Source: DATJIG01 sp050260515 (lineage in GTDB: Bacteria > Pseudomonadota > Alphaproteobacteria > SMXQ01). Taken from it: a stretch of DNA of 64,000 nucleotides. Positions within the stretch are counted from its first letter, which is position 1; each line of letters starts with the position of its first letter. The DNA lies in the NCBI GenBank assembly GCA_050260515.1, contig JBLNCI010000043.1:1-64000 (forward strand). Reading direction: 5' to 3'. Made by a program: the position numbers and the translations under genes. The notes below the pieces were generated by a model that made no database searches, had not been told where the DNA came from, and saw only the letters and a program-made list of their open reading frames with translations. This document shows, one piece after another, positions 43,321-50,639 of this stretch.

Positions 43321-44129
43321 TGCGAGGTCTGCGTCTCATTGCCATCCTCCTCGCGCTCTTCGCCGCGCCCGCGCTCGCCCAGACCTCCGCCCAGACGGCC
43401 GCGATCTCCGACGACGAGCTGATCGACGGCTTCGGCGTCGTCGTGCGCGGGCTCAACCTGAGCCGCGTCTGCCGCGTCTACGGCGAGGATCTCAATCGCG
43501 AGTTCGGGTCGTACGTCGCCAACGTCAAGGCGGCCGTCGACGCCCGAATCACCGAGAGCCGCGAGGACGCGGTGATCGAGGCCGCGGTGCGCGAGGCGCG
43601 CCTCAGCCTGTGCCCGCCGTACGTGCGCGACGACGTCGAGCAGGCTTACTTCCTCGCCCAGCGCCTGACCGCGACGCTGTATCCGAACGGCGACGACCCG
43701 CAGGGCACCGCGCGGTTCCGCATCCGCGACGGCTACGTGGTGTGGGGCCGCGCCGTCGCGACCGACGCGCGCTGCGATCATCTCGGCGACGACGACCGCG
43801 CGTTCCTCGGCCATGCGTACGCGCGCATGAAGACGCTGATGGCGAAGGCGTGGACGGCCAAGGACATCGCCACGTTCGACGCGCGCATGAAAGACGATCA
43901 GCCGTGCGGCGCCGCCACCGAGCAGTCGGTCAAGAGCGCCGTCGCCGCCGCCCGACTCGCGCTCAAGGACGCCGATCCTGCCGAGGGCGCCGGCCCTGCC
44001 GGGGGCGCGGGCCCTGCCGACGCTGCCGAGTTCGTCGGCCCCGCGCAGCACACCGCTCCGGCGCCGGTTTCCGGCGACGCTCCGCTCCGTGACGATTCTG
44101 TGGGGCCGGAACCCGGGCCTGTGCCGTAA
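43320..44129 (+). CDS. Secreted four-cysteine protein B (tandem paralogue)
   Basis: A 269-residue paralogue of the preceding gene, translationally coupled to it. The signal peptide is residues 1-20 (LLALFAAPALAQ). The shared domain spans about 30-215 with cysteines in LSRVCRVY, LSLCPPY, DARCDHL and DQPCGAA. It has an extra low-complexity tail (about 216-269) of Gly/Ala/Pro repeats (GAGPAGGAGPADA) missing from copy A, perhaps a wall or envelope spacer. Base use is typical of the chromosome, whereas copy A looks slightly less GC-biased, which suggests an old duplication. Function unknown. Confidence 0.82.
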   Translation: MRGLRLIAILLALFAAPALAQTSAQTAAISDDELIDGFGVVVRGLNLSRVCRVYGEDLNREFGSYVANVKAAVDARITESREDAVIEAAVREARLSLCPPYVRDDVEQAYFLAQRLTATLYPNGDDPQGTARFRIRDGYVVWGRAVATDARCDHLGDDDRAFLGHAYARMKTLMAKAWTAKDIATFDARMKDDQPCGAATEQSVKSAVAAARLALKDADPAEGAGPAGGAGPADAAEFVGPAQHTAPAPVSGDAPLRDDSVGPEPGPVP

Positions 44130-44363
44130 GCGGCGGCGGCGCTTCGCTTGGCCAAGCCCGACGCGCCGCGAGTGTTGCAGCGGAGCCGCGCAACGCAGAA
44201 ATGCCGCCGGCTCACACGTTGTTGAGCGCGGCCAAGCTTGCCGACACAGCCCGGTCCGTGAGACCTACAGAGGCCCGCGCGTCCCTTTTCGGCCATGCTT
44301 TGGCCACCGCTCCAGGCCGGTGTGCGCGAGTCCCTGTCAGCACGCGTTTTTTCGGATCGTTGC

Positions 44364-44681
44364 ATGCTTCCAGAAACCCTCGTCGGCATCACTCCCCTCC
44401 AGGTCTCGGCCGCGGTCCTGCTCGGCGGCGCCATCGGCTTCCTCGCCTGGGCCTGTCAGCGTCAGGACGGCTCGGCGTCGGAGTCGAAGGTGTCGTCGTT
44501 CTTCATGGGGATGCTGGGGCCGCTCGCGCCGCTGCTGGTGCGCAAGGAGCGGGACGACGACCTCGACGACGACGAAGACGAGGAGGACTACCTCCGCATG
44601 CTGCGGACGTTCTTCCCGCTGATCGTGCTGGCGGCGATGGTCGTCGCGGCGATGACGACGCACTGGCCCCAGATCCACTGA
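44364..44681 (+). CDS. Small membrane protein with acidic loop, unknown function
   Basis: 105 residues from ATG 44364. One hydrophobic segment (about 13-30) and a second near the C terminus (FFPLIVLAAMVVAAM) flank a strongly acidic loop (DDDLDDDEDEEDY). Such a charge pattern suggests a real membrane protein with a cytosolic metal- or protein-binding loop, but I know no family. The frame opens at ATG 44295, which would add 23 less plausible residues. A strong terminator follows at 44760, supporting expression. Confidence 0.55.
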   Translation: MLPETLVGITPLQVSAAVLLGGAIGFLAWACQRQDGSASESKVSSFFMGMLGPLAPLLVRKERDDDLDDDEDEEDYLRMLRTFFPLIVLAAMVVAAMTTHWPQIH

Positions 44682-44759
44682 CGATCCACTGAGTTTCTCG
44701 GTGAGTTTCGTCTGAGCACCGCGGCGCCGACCGGCGCCGCCCCGCCGTCTCCCCGACTG

Positions 44760-44790
44760 CCTCTCCCCGCCAGGGGAGAGGAATTTTTTT
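44760..44790 (+). terminator. Intrinsic terminator
   Basis: A 9-bp stem (CCTCTCCCC / GGGGAGAGG) with loop GCCA is followed by AATTTTTTT (T7 at 44784-44790). A second hairpin, GCGGCGCC / GGCGCCGC, stands just before it (44721-44740). It ends the rightward transcript of the small membrane protein gene. The same stem sequence elsewhere in the window lacks the T-run and counts as a repeat. Confidence 0.8.
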
Positions 44791-44817
44791 GTGGGCGGCA
44801 CGTACGCCAACAATCTC

Positions 44818-44935
44818 TCGTCATTCCCGCGCAAGCGGGCATCCAGAGTTTTTCATTCGAAAAGAAACGCTGGATTCCCGCCCTAGGGCGGGTTGCACCC
44901 CGCCCGTTTTCAAAAGAGGGGCGCGGGAATGACGA
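44818..44935. repeat. Dispersed palindromic repeat with internal hairpin
   Basis: Outer ends TCGTCA and TGACGA, inner GCGGGCATCCAG...CTGGATTCCCGC, plus an inserted GGGCGGGTTGCACCCCGCCC block. It ends 8 bases before the ldh-type stop and so forms the 3' flank of that gene. The inserted GGGCGGGTTGCACCCCGCCC phrase also occurs at 50455-50474. Confidence 0.75.
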
Positions 44936-44943
44936 AAATAAAG

Positions 44944-45912
44944 CTACGCCCTCCGCCTCTCCGGCGGGTTCGGCGCGACGTGCGTGCGCGCGTTCTGCAA
45001 CTGCTCGATCGAGCGCGCGAGTCCCTCGCGCTCGGCGTCGTCGAGCTCGGGCTCCAGCACCTCGAGCACGCCGCCCTCGCCCACCACGCTCGGCAGCGAG
45101 AACGCGACGCCGGTGCGCGGATGATGGCTGCCGACCGGCAGCACGGCGCGTTCGTCGCGCAGCACGGCCTGGGCGATGCGCGCGGTCACCAGCCCGATGC
45201 CGTACTGGCTCGCGCCGATGCCTTCGATGATCGCGATGTTGGCGAACCGCACCGCGTTCTCGACCCGCTCGCGGAACGCCTGCGCGTCGAGGCCGCGCCG
45301 CGCGATCTCGCGCGCGACCGGCACGCCGGCGATGCGCGCCGACGACCACAGGAACACCGACGACGTGCCGTGCTCGCCGAGGATCGTCGCCTCGACGGCC
45401 GACGGATCGATCTCCAGCTCGCGCGCGAGGTGGACGCGGAAGCGGAGCGAATCGAGCAGCGTGCCGGTGCCGAACACGCGGTCGTGGCCGGCGAGCTCGC
45501 GGGCGACGTCGGTGAGCGGATCGGGCGGATCGGTGACGATCAGGATCGGCGCGTTGGGCGCGGCGCGGACGATGCGCGGGATCACGTCCTGGTAGATCCG
45601 CGCGTTGGTCTCCAACAGACGCAGCCGGCCGTGGGGATCGCCGCGGTCGGTGGCGCCGCCGGTCTTCTCGTTGACGCCGACGGTGACGACGACCAGCGAA
45701 GCACCCGCGAGCGCGTCGTAGTCGCCGCAGCGCACGTCGATCGGCGGCGACAGCGGCGCTCCGTACATCAGGTCGCAGGCGACGCCCTTGGCGCGTGCCC
45801 GCGTGCGGTCGATCAGCCGCAGTTCGCGGCACACGCCGCGCGCGACCATGGCGAGCGCGCACGAAGCACCGACCTGGCCGGTGCCGACGATGCCGACCTT
45901 GAGAGACGCCAT
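44944..45912 (-). CDS. Lactate/malate dehydrogenase family protein
   Basis: A 322-residue NAD-dependent 2-hydroxyacid dehydrogenase fold. Visible are the Rossmann start VGIVGTGQVGASCA, FGTGTLLDSLRFR and the catalytic His in LGEHGTSSVFLW. Differences from standard LDH/MDH are notable. The substrate-binding Asn of TNP is Asp (VTDPPDPL). GEHGDS is GEHGTS. The mobile substrate loop is rebuilt and longer (VNEKTGGATDRGDPHGRLRL). I therefore leave substrate open between lactate, malate and another 2-hydroxyacid. The gene is alone on the minus strand, with no close partner. Confidence 0.82.
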   Translation of the reverse strand: MASLKVGIVGTGQVGASCALAMVARGVCRELRLIDRTRARAKGVACDLMYGAPLSPPIDVRCGDYDALAGASLVVVTVGVNEKTGGATDRGDPHGRLRLLETNARIYQDVIPRIVRAAPNAPILIVTDPPDPLTDVARELAGHDRVFGTGTLLDSLRFRVHLARELEIDPSAVEATILGEHGTSSVFLWSSARIAGVPVAREIARRGLDAQAFRERVENAVRFANIAIIEGIGASQYGIGLVTARIAQAVLRDERAVLPVGSHHPRTGVAFSLPSVVGEGGVLEVLEPELDDAEREGLARSIEQLQNARTHVAPNPPERRRA

Positions 45913-46062
45913 TCGACCCTCCTCGCACGAGGTGGCGCGGCGCGAGTGTGTGGTGGCGTGAAGGAACAGTGAGCGCGCCGCTCAGGAGCGGAGGAGTCTA
46001 GCGGCGCGTGTGTGAGGGGGTGGTGGCAATTGTCCCCCCTATATTCTGGCGTATTCTGGCGG

Positions 46063-47121
46063 CTACCTAATCCAAATGCTCAGGTCACCGCGCCACGATG
46101 GGACGATGCGTCGGGCATTCGCGTGCCCAATCGCAATACCCGTTGCGGTAAGCACCAATCGTTTCATCGGCGTGGTCTCCCACACCTGAAACAACCTGTC
46201 GATTTCCGGAAAATTTGGGCGCAGCTTTTCGGCCATTTCATCCTTAGTCCAAAACGTGCCCGTGAAGAAATTCCACACTGTCTTCGCTTGCTCTGGCGAA
46301 AGGTTTGCTTGGGGCGCCCTCTGCAACATGACGTTCTCGTTCAGTGCCGCAATTTGAAGCTTGTGGGCATCGTTCAAGCACGGCATGAGCAGACTCGACC
46401 GAATTGCATCGGTCATCTTCCCGTCGGGAATATGTGGGATCAATTCGCCTTCATCAAAGCCGCGGGACAGAATCCCTCCGTAGTTAATGTGGAACGGCTT
46501 GACGACGTCTAACTGCGTAATTCCGACATTGCCGCAGCCTTGACTTTCGATGAACTGATAGGAGGCATCGACATCCGATATGTCGGGAAGCAGAGGTGCA
46601 ACGTAGGATTTGAGGTATCCAATCAGCGAATCAAAATCCACGACGGATTGATGCAGCGTATATTTCAGCAGAAAGCAAAGCGTGAGTTCCGCGAACTCGT
46701 TGACGGTTAGTGTAGAAGATACCTCTACAGCGGCGTTGAGAGTCATTGCCAGGCGAGTTCGCCCGGCGATCAAAGATCGCTGCGCAATAAGATCAACCAA
46801 AGTGTCGCCGACCTGACTGTCGCCGCTCCGCGCATACGCGTGCTGCGCGCGATTCAACAGATACTGAAAATCGGGATCCTTAAACGCGTCGGCCCGTGCA
46901 TCAGTTGCACTAGCGAAACGCTCCAATACTTTCGTTTCGAAGTCTTTAAGGCGGCTATCGACGATCTCCCGAGCCATCGCGGCAAATGCGGGAATCTGGC
47001 CCGCTAGCGCTTCAATGATGTCACGCATATTTTGAGGGGAAAGACCGTTGTGAACGTGCGTGTCTCGCCCGCTCTGTACTGCGATAGCACCCTCGCTTGC
47101 GTGTTGCTGCTGATCCGTCAT
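46063..47121 (-). CDS. Accessory protein resembling the LPO_1073/Vpar_1526 family
   Basis: About 352 residues, function unknown. Near the N terminus is the motif GAIAVQSGRDTHVHNGLS, which I recall from the uncharacterised LPO_1073/Vpar_1526 group. After it comes a helical segment (IIEALAGQIPAFAAMAREIV), then a long soluble alpha/beta region without known catalytic motifs. The base composition is visibly lower in G+C than in the neighbours, which suggests lateral transfer. Of two in-frame ATGs, 47121 (MTDQQQHASEG) has GGGA nine bases upstream, while 47130 adds three residues. It follows a small membrane gene 23 bases upstream that carries the same VxIQSGRDT-like motif, so the two are likely an operon. 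Confidence 0.75.
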   Translation of the reverse strand: MTDQQQHASEGAIAVQSGRDTHVHNGLSPQNMRDIIEALAGQIPAFAAMAREIVDSRLKDFETKVLERFASATDARADAFKDPDFQYLLNRAQHAYARSGDSQVGDTLVDLIAQRSLIAGRTRLAMTLNAAVEVSSTLTVNEFAELTLCFLLKYTLHQSVVDFDSLIGYLKSYVAPLLPDISDVDASYQFIESQGCGNVGITQLDVVKPFHINYGGILSRGFDEGELIPHIPDGKMTDAIRSSLLMPCLNDAHKLQIAALNENVMLQRAPQANLSPEQAKTVWNFFTGTFWTKDEMAEKLRPNFPEIDRLFQVWETTPMKRLVLTATGIAIGHANARRIVPSWRGDLSIWIR

Positions 47122-47144
47122 TTGGCGCATTCCCGGCGGTAAGG

Positions 47145-47309
47145 CTATAGCCGCGTATCACGTCCGGACTGAATAGCGACTCCACCGCTGACGGTTTGGC
47201 GCTGCTTCCGTGAACGGTAGATTCGCGAGCCGCCCCACACACCGAATACGATCGTAAGCAATACGCCGACGATCCCAACCCAAAGACCCCAGTCCAAATC
47301 CCAATCCAT
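47145..47309 (-). CDS. 54-residue single-helix membrane protein with QSGRDT motif
   Basis: Short frame: an acidic-aromatic N terminus (MDWDLDWGLW), one membrane helix (about 10-27, VGIVGVLLTIVFGVWGG), a basic stop-transfer stretch (RIYRSRKQRQ), then SGGVAIQSGRDTRL at the C terminus. The last 14 residues match the N-terminal motif of the following gene's product (AIAVQSGRDTH). The DNA of the two motifs uses different codons, so this is not a recent duplication. GGAGCC lies before the ATG at 47309. The gene faces away from lexA, and a LexA box lies 41 bases upstream of its start. Function unknown. Confidence 0.6.
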   Translation of the reverse strand: MDWDLDWGLWVGIVGVLLTIVFGVWGGSRIYRSRKQRQTVSGGVAIQSGRDTRL

Positions 47310-47349
47310 TATCTTGGCTCCTCCAACTCGCGACCTTGACGGCATACTA

Positions 47350-47364
47350 GAACAAGAGTAGAAC
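47350..47364. promoter_or_regulatory. LexA operator (SOS box) between lexA and the minus-strand module
   Basis: On the minus strand the sequence reads GTTC-TACTCTT-GTTC, an exact match to the alphaproteobacterial LexA consensus GTTC-N7-GTTC. It is 112 bases before the lexA start (expected autoregulation) and only 41 bases before the start of the divergent small membrane gene, which could place that module in the SOS regulon. Confidence 0.8.
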
Positions 47365-47374
47365 ACGGCCAACG

Positions 47375-47389
47375 GTTTCCGTTTTGTTC
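47375..47389. promoter_or_regulatory. Second, imperfect LexA box
   Basis: On the plus strand GTTT-CCGTTTT-GTTC matches the GTTC-N7-GTTC consensus at 7 of 8 fixed bases, 25 bases from the first box and nearer to lexA. Two boxes in a lexA promoter is a usual design for graded autoregulation. Confidence 0.6.
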
Positions 47390-47475
47390 CGCGCTGACCG
47401 GCCTGCCTTGGGCCGCCCGGTCGGTCCGGGGCACGGCGGCGCGAACCGCCAATAACAGGCCGCGAGGGCGTTGCC

Positions 47476-48204
47476 ATGCTCACCCGCAAGCAGCACGAGC
47501 TGCTCCTCTTCATCAACCGGCACCTCGCCGAGCACGGCGTGTCGCCGTCGTTCGACGAGATGAAGGAAGCGCTCAACCTCAAGTCGAAGTCGGGCATCCA
47601 CCGCCTCATCACCGGCCTCGAGGAGCGCGGCTTCCTGAAGCGCCTCGCCCACCGCGCCCGCGCGCTGGAAGTGGTGCGGCTGCCCGACGAGGTCGCGGTC
47701 CGCACCCCCTCGCCCGCCCCCAAGCACGCGGGCTTCACCCCCAACGTCATCCCCGGCCGCTTCCGCGGGCCGCTCGCCGGCGCGACGCCGCCCGCCGCGG
47801 CCGAGTCCGACGGCGGCGAGGCCGCGACCATTCCGCTCTACGGCAAGATCGCCGCCGGCACGCCGATCGAGGCGCTGCGCGATCCCGCCAACACCATCGC
47901 CGTGCCGCCGAGCCTCTTGGGCCGCGGCGAGCACTACGCGCTCACCATCGAGGGCGACTCGATGATCGAGGCCGGCATCTTCGACGGCGACACCGCGATC
48001 ATCGAGCGCTGCGACACCGCCGAGAACGGCGCGATCGTCGTCGCGCTCGTCGACGACCAGGAGGCCACGCTCAAGCGGCTTCGCCGCAACCGCGGCTCGA
48101 TCGCGCTCGAACCCGCCAACCAGGCCTACGAGACCCGCATCTTTGGCCCCGACCGGGTCAAGGTGCAGGGCAAGCTCGTCGGCCTGATCCGCCGCTACAA
48201 CTGA
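47476..48204 (+). CDS. lexA: LexA repressor
   Basis: A 242-residue SOS repressor/autoprotease. The winged-helix DNA-binding domain (1 to about 70) begins MLTRKQHELLLFI, with LKSKSGIHRLITGLEERGF as recognition helix. The self-cleavage bond is A127-G128 (GKIAAGTP), and catalytic S162 (EGDSMIEAG) and K200 (ATLKRL) are present. The long linker (about 72-112) is typical of alphaproteobacteria. Two LexA boxes lie upstream. It is followed after 27 bases by a small gene. Confidence 0.96.
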   Translation: MLTRKQHELLLFINRHLAEHGVSPSFDEMKEALNLKSKSGIHRLITGLEERGFLKRLAHRARALEVVRLPDEVAVRTPSPAPKHAGFTPNVIPGRFRGPLAGATPPAAAESDGGEAATIPLYGKIAAGTPIEALRDPANTIAVPPSLLGRGEHYALTIEGDSMIEAGIFDGDTAIIERCDTAENGAIVVALVDDQEATLKRLRRNRGSIALEPANQAYETRIFGPDRVKVQGKLVGLIRRYN

Positions 48205-48231
48205 ATCCACCCGTCCGGAAAGGAGACCGCC

Positions 48232-48426
48232 ATGCTGAACTCGAAACTCCGCTCGCTGAAACGCGCCATGATCGACGCCCGCGCCGAGGTCATCCGCGCC
48301 GTCGACGGCGGCCGCTCGCCGGAGAAGATCCAGCAGCTCCGCTCGCGTGCCGACGGCGTGTTCCAGCGCCTGCAGAGCGCGATGAAGGAAAGCGGCTTCT
48401 GCACCGAGGCGCTCGGCGCGCGCTGA
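48232..48426 (+). CDS. Small helical protein downstream of lexA
   Basis: A 64-residue, probably all-helical protein (LKRAMIDARAEVIRAVDGG, then IQQLRSRADGVFQRLQSAMKE). A strong AAAGGAGACC precedes the ATG, and a perfect terminator follows at 48543, so it is very probably expressed with lexA and therefore SOS-inducible. No family recognised. A regulatory or DNA-repair accessory role is only suggested by position. Confidence 0.7.
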   Translation: MLNSKLRSLKRAMIDARAEVIRAVDGGRSPEKIQQLRSRADGVFQRLQSAMKESGFCTEALGAR

Positions 48427-48542
48427 ATCGTTCCGCCTCGTCCCCGAGACGAGGCCGAGGAGGCGCAGCCCCGCCTCCTCGCCCCCTTCCGCCGCCGTCG
48501 CGGCCTCGTTCCCATCTCGCACGTCTGCCGAGGCTTCATTCC

Positions 48543-48578
48543 AACAGCGGACCGGTTCGCCGGTCCGCTGTTCTTTTT
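48543..48578 (+). terminator. Strong intrinsic terminator of the lexA operon
   Basis: A 13-bp perfect stem (AACAGCGGACCGG / CCGGTCCGCTGTT) is closed by the stable TTCG tetraloop, with CTTTTTG directly after it (T5 at 48574-48578). It lies 117 bases past the small gene's stop. Confidence 0.92.
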
Positions 48579-48602
48579 GTTTAACGTGATGCCCATTGTT
48601 TA

Positions 48603-48770
48603 CGTCATGCCCGGGCTTGCCCCGGGCATCCACGAGTTTGTCGGCCAAAAAAAGTGGCGTGGATGGTCAGCGCGGCGGCCTTGCCGTATAGCGGTCCGCT
48701 TTTCTTTATCGTCATGCCCGGGCTTGCCCCGGGCATCCACGTTCTTTCGCAGAAAAATTGGATGGTCGGG
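48603..48770. repeat. Two adjacent dispersed palindromic repeats
   Basis: Two copies (48603-48667 and 48710-48770) of CGTCATGCCCGGGCTTGCCC-type sequence, each followed by GGGCATCCACG and a later inverted GTGGATGGTC or TTGGATGGTC. They belong to the same family as 40755 and 50528. They lie just after the lexA-operon terminator in gene-free DNA (48579-49126). Confidence 0.8.
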
Positions 48771-48794
48771 CGCGACTATGACTCGGACCAGCGC

Positions 48795-49142
48795 CCCTAC
48801 GCCTCGGCCGTCGGGTGCTGAGTCCTCCCTCACCCTCCCCTCTCCCCAATGGGGAGAGGGAAAAGAGGGTTGCGCTTTTCTTCACTCCCTCTCCCCTTCG
48901 GGGAGCGCATCTTTCTTCACTCCCTCTCCCCTGTGGGGAGAGGGCTGGGGGTGAGGGGCTCTTCCGCTGAGTACCCCCTCACCCTTCCCTCTCCCCAATG
49001 GGGAGAGGGAAAAGAGGGTTGTACTTTTCTTCACTCCTTCTCCCCTTCGGCGAGAGCATCTTTTTTTCACTCCCTCTCCCCTGTGGGGAGAGGGCTGGGG
49101 GTGAGGGGGAGAGGGAAAAGACGTCCCTACGCCTCGGCCGTC
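48795..49142. repeat. Composite hairpin repeat flanked by 18-bp direct repeats
   Basis: The 18-mer CCCTACGCCTCGGCCGTC occurs at 48795-48812 and 49125-49142. Between lie two tandem units of about 140 bases (from about 48826 and 48972), each with CCTCTCCCCAATGGGGAGAGG, a CTTTTCTTCACTCC spacer, a degenerate CTCTCCCCTTCGGGGAG hairpin and CCTCTCCCCTGTGGGGAGAGG ending in GCTGGGGGTGAGGGG. The right-hand 18-mer contains the 3' end of the STAS-like gene at 49127, so the left one duplicates a gene end. Confidence 0.8.
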
Positions 49143-49615
49143 TTCAGCCACGCGCGCGCGACGGCGAGGTCGGCGAAGTAGCGGGCGGTGAGCGGCGCAT
49201 TGAAGCCCGTCGCGATCCTGCGGATCGGCTGGCTCGCGAACACCGAGCTCGGCTCGGTGCCGGCGATGACGCGCAGTCCGGCGTCCATCACCCGCGGAAT
49301 CCAGTCATCGGCGATCCAGCGCCGCGTGTCGTCGCCGATCGACGGCAGGCGCGTGTTGTCGACCAGCAGCTTGGGCACGCCGTGGTCGGCGATGAACAGC
49401 AGGATCATTTCGTGGACGTAGCGGCTCTGCAGGTCCGTCGCGTAGCCGCGCCAGACGATCGCGACGCACGGCACCTCGCGGTCGAGCACCACCGTCGCGA
49501 CCGGATTGTCGGCGAGGTCGGCGAGCAGCGCGCGGCCGTGCGGCGACTCGGTCTCGAGCCGACCGCGCAGCGTCGCGAGCGTGAACTCGTCCGGCGAGCG
49601 CGGAACCTCGCGCAC
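49127..49615 (-). CDS. STAS/SpoIIAA-like protein, unknown function
   Basis: About 162 residues from GTG 49615 (GGGGAGAG upstream). The pattern WRGYATDLQSRYVHEMIL, then KLLVDNTRLPSIG, VMDAGLRVIAG and a closing FADLAVARAWLK reads as an alpha/beta sandwich of the STAS/SpoIIAA type used in bacterial signalling. That is an inference from pattern only. The gene's last 16 bases are duplicated at 48797-48812 beyond a repeat block. No partner kinase is nearby. Confidence 0.65.
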   Translation of the reverse strand: MREVPRSPDEFTLATLRGRLETESPHGRALLADLADNPVATVVLDREVPCVAIVWRGYATDLQSRYVHEMILLFIADHGVPKLLVDNTRLPSIGDDTRRWIADDWIPRVMDAGLRVIAGTEPSSVFASQPIRRIATGFNAPLTARYFADLAVARAWLKTAEA

Positions 49616-49707
49616 GTCCTCTCTCCCCTCGTGGATTTGCTTCGAAACCGGCTTATAGCGGATGATCGGCGAGGGTCAATCCGCCGACCGGCTCCGCGCC
49701 GCATTTG

Positions 49708-50166
49708 TCACGCGTGGCTGGCGCGCACCGCTGCGTGACGCCGGAGCCACGCCCGCAACGTCGGCGCGTCGACGGCGCCCGGCTGCTGCGCTACGGCGTG
49801 ACCGTGGCGGAACACCATCAGCGTCGGGATCGAGCGGATGTGGAAGCGCGCGGCGAGCGCGGGCTCGGCCTCCGTATCGACCTTGAGGAAGCGCATGTCG
49901 GGCTCGAGCTCGGCGGCCATGCGCTCGTAGACCGGCGCCATCATCCGGCACGGCCCGCACCACGACGCCCAGAAGTCGACGACGACCGGAATGTCGTTGC
50001 GCCCGACGTGGGTGTCGAAGGACGCGCCCGTCGCCGACACCGGCTTACCGGTGAACAGATGCTGATGGCAGCGGCCGCAGTCGGCGTTCGCCGCCGGCTT
50101 GTCGAGCGGCACGCGGTTGATGCCGCCGCAATGCGGGCAGACGATGTGATGGACTTCCGTGCTCAT
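49708..50166 (-). CDS. trxC: Thioredoxin 2 (TrxC)
   Basis: A 152-residue thioredoxin with an N-terminal zinc ribbon (C10, C13, C30, C33) and the redox-active W-C70-G-P-C73. The zinc ribbon marks TrxC, a cytoplasmic oxidative-stress thioredoxin. GGGAGAG precedes the ATG. It stands alone between repeats and the STAS-like gene. Confidence 0.94.
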   Translation of the reverse strand: MSTEVHHIVCPHCGGINRVPLDKPAANADCGRCHQHLFTGKPVSATGASFDTHVGRNDIPVVVDFWASWCGPCRMMAPVYERMAAELEPDMRFLKVDTEAEPALAARFHIRSIPTLMVFRHGHAVAQQPGAVDAPTLRAWLRRHAAVRASHA

Positions 50167-50437
50167 GGGCGAACTCTCCCCCCGTCCGGGGCTTCCGCCC
50201 GGACGCTTCCAAGCAAATGCAACAGTGCGCCGCGGGTTCCGCGCGTTCGTTGATCCGCATCAATGCGACGCGCGCGGCTCGCGGGATTCGTTCGCGGCGT
50301 CCGAAAATCCCTCGGGACGCGAGCGCACCGGAACGTCTCCGTGAGCTTCTGCAGCGCATCGGCGATGCAGCGCATGGGCTTCGCGGCACTCTTGTAGAGA
50401 GGTCGCCCCCTTACCCAACCCTCTCCGGCTTTTCCTT

Positions 50438-50620
50438 TCGTCATGCCCGGCCTCGGGCGGGTTGCACCCCGCCCGACTCTTCGAAGAAGAGCCGCGCGTT
50501 GCGCGCCTGTCCCAGTACGCCGCTTCTTCGTCATGGCCGGGCTTGTCCCGGCCATCCACGTTCTGTTTTCGATGGCGATGGAAAAAACGTGGATGCCCGC
50601 GGCAAGCGCGGGCATGACGA
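50438..50620. repeat. Two fused dispersed palindromic repeats
   Basis: The first unit (50438 to about 50527) begins TCGTCATGCCCGG and contains GGGCGGGTTGCACCCCGCCC. The second (50528-50620) runs TCGTCATGGCCGGGC to GCGGGCATGACGA with an inner CATCCACG/CGTGGATG pair. Both are of the family at 40755 and 44818. They lie directly before element copy 2. The stretch 50167-50437 holds no convincing gene. Confidence 0.8.
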
Positions 50621-50639
50621 AGAGAGGTACGCTGACCGC

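Noticed and set aside
48826..49110. Regular hairpin repeats that could suggest a CRISPR array
   Set aside because: There are only two ~140-base units with degenerate internal hairpins, no short uniform repeats with unique spacers, and no cas genes.
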